The position numbers and the translations under genes are program-made. From Mortierella sp. BCC40632 (lineage: Eukaryota; Mortierellomycota; Mortierellomycetes; Mortierellales; Mortierellaceae): 64,000 bases of DNA. Each line of letters begins with the position of its first letter. The stretch's first letter is position 1. Of this stretch, positions 48,769-58,587 are shown piece after piece. The stretch lies in the NCBI GenBank assembly GCA_011634665.1, contig WAEK01000009.1:1479501-1543500 (forward strand). The letters are read 5' to 3'. The notes beneath the pieces are model-generated. The model saw nothing but the letters and a program-made list of their open reading frames with translations, was not told the DNA's origin and did not search any database.

Positions 48769-49530
48769 CTGACTTTCTGCTGAATGCTTTTTTGTTTTTC
48801 TTGTTCGTGGGTGAAAAAGACAAGCTGAAAATTCGAAAGGATCGATTATGATGGTGGTGGTGGTGGAGGGGGGGGGGAGGGATGAGAGCTGAGAAGAAAA
48901 AGTAGAAGGCAAAGGAAGAGTGGAAAAATGAGCCTAAGGCGAAGAAGTGTGCATGAGGGCGCGGTGAATGGCTTGGCTCCATTTTTTTTTTTATTGTTGT
49001 GCAAGTGCGGTGCTATCACGGCATCAAATTCTAGGCACAGCATCCAATGCATATCACTTGCATCGCCTGGGGAGGTTGTCGAGGTCCAACGCTTTCCCTT
49101 TGCCATCGGGTCGCACAGACTACATTTGCGTGTGACCTATGGCTTCTTCGCATCTCAAGGCGACCTCGCCCTGTGGCTCTGTCGAGGTCTGATTGCATGA
49201 TTGTCTATGGTGGAAATGACTGAGTTTTGTTGTCCTTTGATGACCCAAAAAGGAGAACCTGTTTTTTTTTTTTTTTTTTTTTTTTTATGGCTAATCTTGC
49301 AGGAATAAACTAAAAAGAAAGGGAGAGCAAACCACGGAATTGCAGGGGCACATTGGGGCCAGTGGTCCATTGATTTCTTCGGGACCTGAGCGAAGATGTG
49401 ACTTTTGTTCATATTCCAGGGGTGCCATGAAGAGAAGGATAGTCAGGTTACGATGAAGGTTAACTTCACTCAAGACCACTGCAGGAATACTAGCTTCGGA
49501 GTAAAAGAATAGAGTATTCGCTAGCCCCAA
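48769..49530. promoter_or_regulatory. promoter side of helicase B and 3' flank of aprataxin
   Basis: The part up to ~49320 is homologous to the upstream region of copy A. It contains a T run at 49261-49286 and a GGT/GGGG-rich stretch at ~48851-48883. Similarity to the copy A flank fades near 49320. Confidence 0.45.
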
Positions 49531-50757
49531 TTAACTTTGAGAGAGATGGCTGTTGAGATGGATTTTCAGTTGGGGTAGCTGCTTGGCTACGAAGGAACAT
49601 CGGTGACACTGGAGAGGTTTCAACAGGAGACTTTCATAATGCTCCGTTTCTTCTGGCGATATCGAGAAGTCGCCCTTTTCATCGAGGACCCTTATCACAG
49701 TCTCTGGTTCAACAAAGAACTCGGTCGTGAACGAGTTCCAATGGCGCTTTCTTTTAAGTGCCTCCGCAATAAAGTCTTGTGAAATCACATGAAGATGCAG
49801 CTGTCTGTTGATGAACAGGAGCCGGCCGTCAATAGCGGGAAAGAATCAAGCGCACAGACCATTTCGGAGGAGAGAGGGAGCAAACGAGTTTGAACCTACA
49901 TAAGGCTAGGAATGATATGGAATCCCATCCGGTACTCGAGCGCCATTAATCCATCTCTCTTTCGTTCTTCTTGGATCCTATTAACAAGCCACTGTCCTCG
50001 CTCTTGTAACTGCTTCACGCAGTCAATTCCTTGCTGGCCTCTCAGGTCCGTGACTTTATCGATTCTCTCTCGAGGAAGAATTAGCAAATGAACCTTGCTC
50101 TATCAGGTATTGAGCACTTTCCGGGGTCAATGTTGAGTTTCCTGATGGAGAGACCATATTTTGGCTTCTCGTTTTTAAATGATTACCTTTGGATATTTGT
50201 CCTTGATAATGACATGCTTATTGTCATGCCAGTAAGCAATATCCTTTGGAATAGCAGAAGTATGAGAAAGATACGGGATGAACGCCCTTTGGAATGATTT
50301 GTAGCCAGTATTCTTGCCCTCTGTTAGAGTCTCAAAAGAAGGACTCCGTTTTTTGGAAGATGGCTGGACCGTGGGCATTGTGGCCAAGTCTTTTTCGTTG
50401 AAGATGGGCCTTTCTATCTGATAGGTCTTAGTCATGGCACTCTCCATCAGGGGAGAGGAGGTGCTAGAAGACTGGTCTGGCTCAGACTGATTTTCGATGA
50501 CGGGGATCTGGGCTGTCGGATCCTTCCTGGCCAAGATAGTGCTGACTGTTTGACAAAGAAGAAAAACCCGCCCTCCCTACGATTAGAATGCAAAAGTACA
50601 CAGTTTGAGAAATGAGGTGTCCCCCCGATGACTTACAGAGATCAATTCGTCCATCCTTGTTTCGGACGACCTCTGACGGTTGGATAAATGTATTTGTGGT
50701 TTTTCCACTCATGGCTCGGGTAATCAAGAGTCGCTGCCTTGGACTAGGGCGCAGCAT
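49531..50757 (-). CDS. aprataxin / Hnt3-type DNA deadenylase
   Basis: Four exons: 50637-50757, 50187-50545, 49900-50099, 49531-49804; 954 nt, 317 residues, all in phase. Aprataxin removes AMP from abortive ligation ends in DNA single-strand break repair. Visible features: a HIT domain (HLLILPRERIDKV, GFHIIPS, then the LHLHVISQDF histidine signature created across intron 3) and a C-terminal C2H2 finger (CHRCSFVAKQLPQLKIHLNSH) characteristic of the family. The first ATG at 50757 adds an Arg-rich leader (MLRPSPRQRLLITRA) before the ATG at 50712; such a leader could target mitochondria. It is divergent from the methyltransferase gene, with only ~160 bp between starts. Confidence 0.88.
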
Positions 50758-50918
50758 GACAATGAGTAACAGCTAGACAGGGACCATTGAACAAGCGAGT
50801 GGTTTCCGACAGAAGGAATGGTGACCATCACGTGAACAACCTTTCTTTGTTCACTGATTGATTCGGAAATGGATCTCTTCCCATCCATCAACCACGAAAA
50901 GGGGACCAAAGAACTACC
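50758..50918. promoter_or_regulatory. short bidirectional promoter
   Basis: The 161 nt between the aprataxin ATG (50757, minus) and the methyltransferase ATG (50919, plus) must serve both genes. No TATA box is obvious. Confidence 0.5.
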
Positions 50919-51662
50919 ATGTCCAAAGCGACTCCGTTCGATCGACCCGAGTACTGGTCTGAGCGTTTCGAGCATGAGCAAACGTTTGAGTGGCTAATGC
51001 CTTGGTCTGTTCTCGAGCCCCATATGAGAGCCCTGGGCCTTTTACCACAAGATACAGATTCAAGCCAGATCCTCAACCTCGGCTGTGGAAATTCAACCTT
51101 GCCACTTGATCTGTATCGAGCAGGATATCATCATGTAACAAGCATTGACTTTGTTGGGTCTGTTGTCAAGCGTATGAAAGAGTATTGTGAAGAGGCGATC
51201 GGCTGGTCACCGTCCGAGACTGAGTCTGCTGTCAGTCGTTCGGCGTGTCCACTTCAATTCTTGGAGATGGACTGTCTTGACATGTCGTCTTTATTAGCCA
51301 ACCATTACAACCTTTGTATCGACAAGTCAACATCAGACGCTATAGCATGTGGTGATGATGAGAATAGCACGAAAATACGGACTCTCTGCGAACAAGTGGC
51401 CCGAGTGGTTGTCCAACCAGGTGGGATCTGGTGTGTACTCTCGTACTCAAAGTTCAGGCAGTATGAGTGGAATGATGGAGGCATAGGGCATGGTCTGTGG
51501 AGGACGGAATGTATTGAGGCCATCCGGGTCGAGTCTCCTCCCGTCGGATCTCAGTCTACGCAATCCAAACAGGGCAAGAGTCAGAGTCAGGAGAACGCGG
51601 CTGGACATGTGGTGTACGTCCCCGATGTCTTTCAATATCTGTATGTAAACTACCGCCTTTAA
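50919..51662 (+). CDS. class I SAM methyltransferase, EEF1AKMT4/METTL13-like
   Basis: Single-exon protein of 247 residues. The start WSERFEHEQTFEWL with a nearby Tyr-Trp (PEYWSERF) is typical of the eEF1A lysine methyltransferase 4 / METTL13 N-domain group. Motif I is LNLGCGNSTLPLDLY (~51-65), followed by an acidic residue after beta-2 (VTSIDFVGSVV) and the catalytic region FLEMDCLDM, then IDKSTSDAI (motif IV). It would transfer methyl from S-adenosylmethionine to a lysine of a protein substrate such as elongation factor 1A; the substrate is inferred. A Gln/Ser-rich insert lies near residues 205-222. Confidence 0.85.
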   Translation: MSKATPFDRPEYWSERFEHEQTFEWLMPWSVLEPHMRALGLLPQDTDSSQILNLGCGNSTLPLDLYRAGYHHVTSIDFVGSVVKRMKEYCEEAIGWSPSETESAVSRSACPLQFLEMDCLDMSSLLANHYNLCIDKSTSDAIACGDDENSTKIRTLCEQVARVVVQPGGIWCVLSYSKFRQYEWNDGGIGHGLWRTECIEAIRVESPPVGSQSTQSKQGKSQSQENAAGHVVYVPDVFQYLYVNYRL

Positions 51663-52369
51663 ATCCCACCTGTAGCAGTAAAAAAGGAGACTGGTTGTCT
51701 GATTGGGCAGGTGGAAGAACGACGGAGCTGTCTCCTTTGGAAGATGAAGCGCCAAGTCGCGTGTACGGTGCTTTCCCTTTTGTGCGTTCATCTCCTCTGA
51801 GGAGGGAGAGGAGTCAGTAACACAGGGAGGTGCTAATTCCATTTACATAATGCCGCATTTTTTTTCTTTCCCTTCGTGAGGTGAGAGAATTTGGGTATGA
51901 GACCGCGACTTTTAGGAGAGAGGGGAAAGATGGCAGGCGGATGTGGTCGCGAGGCACATAGCCAATGCCAGTAGGAAAGGAAGGGAGAAGAGAAAAGTGG
52001 AAAGGAGAGGAGAGAGAGAGAAGAGGAGAGGAGGGAAAAACGAAGGCACGCTGTGAATGTGCTTCTGCCAATGGATGAACCATCGATGTAATGAGAATAG
52101 ACGGTCGACCCATCCTCTTGCAATGACCGTCAGCTGGCATTAGGCGGAACATCATAGGGATAAATACAAGGCAGAGTAGAGTAGAGTAGAGTTAAGGCAG
52201 AGTAGGACAAGGCGTGAATGGCTCGGCCACTGTGGCACTGTGATGGTCCGGGCGCAGAGGGTTCTCTACGGCATTTGCCGGACCAGCCAAGGTATATAAA
52301 TACAGGCAGAACCCTCCTTTCTCTTTCTCTCACACACACTCACTCATTCTCTGAACAACTGACTCTTTT

Positions 52370-52430
<61 letters not shown>

Positions 52431-52479
52431 ACCACCCCAGTAAATCTTTCACCCCCAAACAAATATCCCCTACTTCACC
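51663..52479 (+). promoter_or_regulatory. metallothionein promoter and leader
   Basis: A strong TATA element, TATATAAATA, lies at 52293-52302, ~180 nt before the ATG. Between them is a (CT)n tract of ~55 nt (52374-52428). An AGAGT pentamer run lies at ~52174-52192. Purine-rich DNA at ~51965-52035 gives only low-complexity frames. I could not identify a definite metal-response element. Confidence 0.6.
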
Positions 52480-53267
52480 ATGAACCCCTGTGGCAATAGC
52501 TCTTGCACCTGCGGCTCTTCGTGTGGTGAGTGATGACTCCCTAATGGGCAAAAGACAATTCCTAATGACCTATTCTCTCCATGTCCACATGGACTTCAGC
52601 TCTCAAGACTCTCCTTTTCAGACTCGTGCAAAAAGAGTCCTTCCGAGTTCTCGCGTCATTTCGCGTCATTGTCTAACCAGTAAAAACCTCCTCCCTTTTT
52701 CCTCTTCCTGCTTAGGCTGTGGAACAAGCTGTCAGTGTGGAAAGACTGCCGGATCCTCGTCATCCACAGCCCCGTGCAACTGCCAGGCTGGTGAAAAGTG
52801 CACTTGTGCTGGTTCCTGCAACTGCTCCAAGAAGCACGGCTGCGGTTGTGCCGAGGGCACCTGTCCTTGTGAAGCAGACGGGTAAGATCACAGACTCCAT
52901 CCTGCTTTTCTTTTCTATTCTTTTTTTTTTTCTATGCTCAGACAAGGAAACTAACCTTATATTCACCGTTAACCTTTGCAGAAGCGAATGCAAGTGCAAC
53001 AAGGGCTGCAGCAAGTGCACCAAGGGTTGCGGATGTACCAAATGTCCATGCGAAGGCTCCTCTGGGTAAGAGATCGTTTTTCGGGTGTGATAGAATTTGA
53101 TTCCGACATTCCGGATCACCAAGGAGCTGACATCTTTATCCCCGCTCCTCTGACTTCTTAGTGGCGAATGTAAATGCGACAAGAGTTGCAAGTGTGCCAA
53201 GAAGTGTAACTGCAGCTCCAGCTCCTCTGCCGACTGCACCTGTGCCGGCGCCTGCACCTGCCATTAA
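52480..53267 (+). CDS. large cysteine-rich metallothionein
   Basis: Four small exons: 52480-52525, 52716-52881, 52982-53065, 53162-53267; 402 nt, 133 residues, 35 of them Cys, mostly as CxC and CxxC. There are no aromatic residues and a single His near the end plus one in the middle, as expected for a protein that folds around Cu(I), Zn(II) or Cd(II) in the cytosol. It is longer than the ~25-residue copper thioneins of many ascomycetes. All three introns interrupt a glycine codon (G|GC, GG|A, GG|T) between Cys modules, and exons 3 and 4 open alike (SECKC, GECKC), suggesting growth by exon duplication. TATA box and CT-rich leader upstream. It is easily missed because no exon is long. Confidence 0.88.
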
Positions 53268-54441
53268 GTACTGTGATGTCCTTCTCGACTCTGACATCAT
53301 AGTCTCGTAGTCTGCTCTTTTTCTCGTTTTCTCCTTGACACCTGGTAGCAATGTTCCACCTTCGAGCTCTGTAAATATGTTTGGCCGATCCTCAGTGCGA
53401 GCCCCGGCCTTGTCTTCCCGCAGCAAATCAAGCGGGGTCAGAAGTCAGCATCTCAATAGCGTGTTTCTTTCGCAGAGCTTTATTTTTTTTTTTTTCCCTA
53501 CCGAATAAAAAAAAGTGGGCGTCCCTTTGGCGCCTGCATGTTAAACCTAATGGAAGAGTGCCCGCATAATGAAAAGACCAACAGCCCAGTCGATCGCCTT
53601 GCCTCTAGGGAGGGACGCGTCTTTTTAGCTGACTCGTAGTCCGACTGGCGCAGCTGTAGCATACTTCTCAACTCGCTAACTCTCACTCTCACTTTCACAC
53701 ACTCTTTTCCTTCGTTTTTTCTTTCACTTCAAGCTTGGCATTAGTCACTTTGGTATTATTGTCCTACATGGTCTTAGCATCTAGACCTAGTATCTAGAGA
53801 ATCCGAAAGATGGCAATTGATGGAAACACGATCAAACCTTTTTTTTTCCCTTTTCCTCTTTCCAGACAATCTCCGTTCCCAATTAAGCAATAATCTCTAT
53901 GTCGCGAATAGGTGAATCGAAATGCGTGCGGGATTGAATCCGGGGCGATGCACCAGGCTGATGGAACAAGATAAAAGGACAGCTGGGAGCGGAGAGGGGG
54001 AGGAAGAGAAAAAAGAAAGAAAGAAAGAAAGAAAGAAAGGAAGGAAAGTAACACACTCCAGTTGGCACTGCGGCACCTGATCCCGATCCCACTCGAACCC
54101 CAAAACTCTTCCACGGCTAAAATTGAATTGAACTGATGTTGGTGCTTCCGCCACGATCTCTCCATTTCCACCTCCGCCATCCGCTCCATCCGGCAAGTGC
54201 GGCAATGGCGAAGAGAAGAAATGCGACTGCGATTTTAACTGTTGCTGCGACAGGTGAACAGGTGGTGGGCTCAGTCTTCTCGCCCCGTGGCGCGCTGTCC
54301 TATAAAAGGCTCGTCTCGACCCCTCTTTGCTCCATCCGCCGCCATCTGCACCAATTGCCTTCCCAGCACCGCCACATCCACTCCCCCACGCTGCGCTTAC
54401 TTTCCCTTGGACTCGGTCCCACTCATCGCTACTTTTCCTCC
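53268..54441. promoter_or_regulatory. metallothionein 3' flank and PARG promoter
   Basis: TATAAAA at 54301-54307 lies ~135 nt before the PARG ATG at 54442. The upstream in-frame extension to 54136 therefore probably lies outside the transcript. A GAAA repeat is present at ~54009-54045. No other gene is supported; long minus-strand frames here are Phe/Ser-rich shadows. Confidence 0.6.
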
Positions 54442-57374
54442 ATGTCCATCCCCGCAAGTCTTCCCGTTGTCTCGGGCACCTCGGCCTCCTCGGCCTCCCC
54501 TGAAGCCAATGTGAACGAATACTTCAAGACAGGTCCTAACCACATCCTTTGCAAGGTATTTCTAAAGGAAGAGAATAAATGGGAAGAAGTATAGTTGCCA
54601 TTGGATTATCAATTGCTCGATAAATAACCACAGTCTCTTATTTGGTTGATAGGTCCCTGGACTAGATCAGTCCGCTTCGTATCCTGAAGAGTATCAGGAT
54701 AGCTGGGATATGGATCATGTCCGTCTTCCTTGCTCGAATCGGATTTATCCCTCAGACAAGTCTCTTTGGCCTGAGATTGTCCAAGGCCTGAGTGAGCCGA
54801 TCCGCAATACCGCTGAACTCGATGCCATGATGCGACGATGGAACAAGACTCGTCAAGCTGGATGGAACATCCTCTCGCTTGAATCCTTTTTGAATGGTCG
54901 AAGCCGACATCAAAAAGAAGAAGCCGAGGCTGCAAATCGGTTTGGAAAGGTCTCGGGTACAGTCTCGGACGAATATGAGGCTCAATCTGATCGTGAAGTG
55001 TTTTCTGCTGAATCAGAACAAGAAACGGGTCAAGGACATGACCAAGGACCGGATCCATCTGGACAAGAATCCAAGTCCCATTTCAGTTTTGGGGACCATA
55101 CTGCAAGTCAGTTCCTGAGCACACGTGAGCGAGCCCATTTCTTTGACGTGACCTTGCCGAGGATGCAGGCGCTCGCGCTCCGACTCCCTGAGCTGATTAA
55201 GAAGCCAATCCCGTTCTTGAAGCGACAGCAAGACTCTGCAGTGACTCTTTCTCAAGAACAGATTGCCTGTCTGCTTGCCAACGCTTTCTTTAACACGTTC
55301 CCATGTCGTCACGCACCTATCAAAAAGGGAAGACGTAGAAAGCCTGCCTTCAAGAGGGCTGACTCTGGATCCGGAAAGCCAAACCAACAACAGCAGGAAG
55401 GAGACGAGCATGATGAAGATGATTCTGGATCAGATGTTGAGGAGGATAGCCATCAAGCCCACCAGCATGGCCACTCGTCTTCCGGAAAAGGAAAGAATAC
55501 TTCTTCTGGAAAAGGAGGTCGAGGTGGGGCGAGTGCTGGCAAGGGCAACCGAGGAGGGGCCGGAGGAGGAAGGAAGGTCCCACAAGCAATGGTTCGAAAA
55601 CCAAGAAAGTACAAGTTCGACGGAGTTGCAAGACTTTTTGAGTTTTATGATGAGACTGTCCCCCGTGACGCCGCTGTTGCCTCGGCCGCTGAACTTTCCT
55701 TGGTGGCGGACAAGCATGTGAGCGCTGGTCGCTCACACCATCAGAATCCCGACCAGGCGCTTGCGGACGAAGTAAAGGCTCTTACTGTGGAGGAGGAAGT
55801 TGAGGCAAAGAGACTTGAGCATGAGCGAGGACCGTACATGCCCTCCATCAACTTTATCAGCTTGTTCTGGGGTGACGAATCCTCTGAGAATCCATGCACC
55901 TCTACTCAAGCGGCCAAGTTGCGTTGCATTCTGCACTACTTTGATCGAGTCACTACTGAGAGTAAGTCGGTTGATCCTATTGGAAGATTGCCGCCCACTT
56001 ATACTGTTATGCGCATGTAAGATGGACGTTACGCTAAACAATTTGTACTACTGACCATGTGTTCATCACAGTGCCACAAGGAACAGTGACCTACCATCGA
56101 CAGGTGTTGAGGAAACCTGTGTATATGACTCCCGGAGAGCGGCTGTGGGATGAGGCATTCGCCTTTAGCCAGGTCGCTTTAGACTCGACGACCCCACTGG
56201 AGGAGGCACCACAAGGGGCCCTGCAATTAGATTTTGCCAACCGAAACATTGGTGGCGGATCTCTTGACAGAGTAATGATCTGGATCTTGGCTATGCAAGC
56301 AAAAGTTACACATACAACGTGCGGACCTTTTTAATTATTCTTACTATTATTATTTTGTCTAAACCTCGTTTCTCCTCTTGCTTCGGTTTATTAGGGTGCT
56401 GTCCAAGAAGAAATCCGATTTATGATCTGCCCAGAGATGATCGTTTCGCGTCTGATTTGCGAAAGAATGCAGCCGAATGAAGCCATCTTGATCAAGGGAG
56501 CAGAGAGGTATTCCAACTATATTGGATACTCCAAGACTTTTGAGTGGTACTCTGACCACCAGGACACTACTCCACGGTATGTCTCTTCGACTCTTATTTT
56601 CATCTCTTATGTCTTGTTGTCTAAACTGAGGGTGCGAAGGAAAATATCCATCTGACGGTTATCTCTCTTGCACACTCTCTACCAATTTTAGGGACAAACT
56701 TGGTAGACGGATGACAGAAATCTGTGCGATCGATGCGACACCTTTCAAATCCAGGCTCTCTCGACTGGACCAATTTGAACGATATGCCATCTTACGAGAG
56801 GTTAACAAGGCTCTTGTGGGTTTCCGACCTTCACCCATCAATCTTTCCCAGTGGGGTCTTGCTTCAGAGCCAATTCTGGAGAGTCACAAATGTACAGAGG
56901 ATGTGGCACCACAGCCTTTGACGCGACCTATTGCCACGGGTAACTGGGGATGTGGAGCCTTTGGAGGTCATCTACAGCTCAAGTTTGTCGTCCAATGGCT
57001 AGCTGCTTCCTTGAGTCGCAGCTTCGAACCACCAAAAACACAGAACCGTCCTGGCGACAAGATGTTGTATTATACTTTTGGTATGGCGCAGCTTGCAGAC
57101 GAGCTGGAGGCCTTTGTCGGAGCCATGAAGGCCAGCGGCGCCGCGCCTGAACCAAGTAAGTTGTAGTTTTCAAATCAATTTCTGACTGCTTTTATTATCC
57201 ACATTAAGTGAGTGCCTCTTCCGGGATATTCTCAGACCGGCTACTTATTTGATTGCGAACTTGCTTTTTTTTTTTTTTTTTTTTTTAGAGCGAATTGTGG
57301 AGTGTATCATCCAGTACCCCCGTCGGAACCCCTCTGGGGGAGATTCAAGGCTTCAGAGAAAAGACTCTGCTTGA
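54442..57374 (+). CDS. PARG: poly(ADP-ribose) glycohydrolase
   Basis: Six exons: 54442-54555, 54653-55961, 56072-56271, 56395-56576, 56692-57155, 57289-57374; 2355 nt, 784 residues, in phase throughout. PARG hydrolyses poly(ADP-ribose) chains made by PARP during the DNA-damage response. The catalytic signature is present: FANRNIGGGSLDRGAVQEEIRF, with GGG in exon 3 and the paired Glu of QEE in exon 4, created by splicing over intron 3. ICPEMIVSRL, TGNWGCGAFGG and LQLKFVVQWLAAS follow, as in the family. A disordered Lys/Gly/Ser/acidic insert (~residues 250-340, GKGGRGGASAGKGNRGGAGG) interrupts the N-terminal part and looks nuclear or nucleic-acid binding. I chose the 54442 start because of the TATA box at 54301. 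Confidence 0.9.
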
Positions 57375-57555
57375 ATATCTTGCGACTGCGGTACATTATA
57401 CCCCGAAACCTCCAAAGGATTAATAGCATAAGATGAAACGAATTGAAAGATAGCGTTTTTTTTTTTTTTTTTTTTTACAGAAAAAATTGCCCCCCTAGTC
57501 GACGGTTTTTCAAAGCGATCGTGCTAAAGAAAGCCAATAGGAATATGAATTAAAC
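57375..57555. other. convergent 3' spacer
   Basis: Short spacer between PARG and the minus-strand F-box gene, with a T run at ~57457-57476. Confidence 0.5.
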
Positions 57556-58491
57556 CTATTTCATTGCTCGACGAACAGCCAAAACCCCAACATCCCCGCC
57601 GTAGCGCTGACGCGCGGCTTCAAGGGCTAGAGACTCTCGATACAATGTCATTTGGGGTGGTGTATGTTTTCGATCTTGAATGTGGCGAATTGATTCTTCA
57701 GATATGTGATATTTAGCCAAGAGATCACGTTTGGACAGATATCGTTTCTTCACAGCAGGGTCACAAGACTCTGGATAGAGCGCAAAATGTTCTTTCCTAC
57801 AAGACAAACATAAACGGGCCAAACGAGGAGTAGGACCTCGTGCCCAAACTCCAGACTTTTTGAGTGTCTTGGGAAAAGTCACTGGAGCTCCAAGTAAAAT
57901 ATCGAAGGCAATGTCTCGGATCAGTGGCGATAAGAGTACAGGAAGTGGCACCATAGCAACATCGGTTCCTGTAGCCTCGGAAGCGTCCGTAAACAAAAGG
58001 CATCGTTCACAAATCTGGCGACTGAATCTGCAGACCTTGGATAAAAAATGAGTCTCTGCCTGATAGAGTGACGGCGTGATATCGGGATATTGACCAAGTG
58101 TTCTGGCTAGGAACCAACTTTGGCGCGTCTCTATTTGGCATGTATCCTTATCGACTTGAATTTGACAAAACTCAAACTGGCCAGAGTAGATATTAAACCA
58201 GATCGGTAGAGAAGATACCACTTGGTAAAGGAATTTGTTCACTCGAGAGAGACGACAAAGTTCTGATGGCAGGAGATCCATGCAAACGAGCTCCCATAGC
58301 TCAAATGGTAGACGCTCATCATTAGACTTAGAGGGTTGCTCTGTGGGCGGTGATGGCAGCGATGATGGTGGTTGGGAGGAAGTGAGAGTAGGTGGTGAGG
58401 AGGAAGTGAAAATAGGTGGTGCGGAGGGAAAGGAGCCAGGAAGAGTTGTCTGGTGCGTATCCCGCTCTCGGGGCAAGTAGGGTGTAAACAT
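57556..58491 (-). CDS. F-box protein with Cys-rich motifs
   Basis: 311 residues from the ATG at 58491 (an upstream extension starts only with TTG). A Pro/Ser-rich N-terminus of ~55 residues precedes an F-box, LPFELWELVCMDLL then LSRVNKFLYQVV (~60-95). Later there are two cysteine pairs, CERC and CLSC (then RKEHF), that could bind a zinc ion, and a conserved-looking tail SKRDLLAKYHISEESI, then RYGGDVG. Presumed SCF substrate receptor; substrate unknown. Convergent with PARG. Confidence 0.65.
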   Translation of the reverse strand: MFTPYLPRERDTHQTTLPGSFPSAPPIFTSSSPPTLTSSQPPSSLPSPPTEQPSKSNDERLPFELWELVCMDLLPSELCRLSRVNKFLYQVVSSLPIWFNIYSGQFEFCQIQVDKDTCQIETRQSWFLARTLGQYPDITPSLYQAETHFLSKVCRFSRQICERCLLFTDASEATGTDVAMVPLPVLLSPLIRDIAFDILLGAPVTFPKTLKKSGVWARGPTPRLARLCLSCRKEHFALYPESCDPAVKKRYLSKRDLLAKYHISEESIRHIQDRKHTPPQMTLYRESLALEAARQRYGGDVGVLAVRRAMK

Positions 58492-58587
58492 TGTTTGAAA
58501 AACGGCAAGCAAGAGAGAGAAAGAAGAAGACAATAGAAAGAAAGAAAGAAAAAGGAGCTTTTTTATGTTGATTTCTCTAGCCTGGTG

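Noticed and set aside
52760..53257. 165-codon minus-strand ORF (Gln/Leu-rich)
   Set aside because: Antisense of the cysteine-rich metallothionein exons and their introns.
54009..54045. GAAA repeat as a possible CRISPR-like or regulatory array
   Set aside because: Simple microsatellite without spacers; fungal nuclear DNA.
54136..54441. N-terminal extension of PARG resembling a targeting leader
   Set aside because: The TATAAAA at 54301 places transcription start downstream of this segment; kept as untranslated upstream DNA.
53897..54457. 186-codon minus-strand ORF opposite the PARG start
   Set aside because: Phe/Ser-rich shadow; overlaps the TATA box and first exon of PARG.
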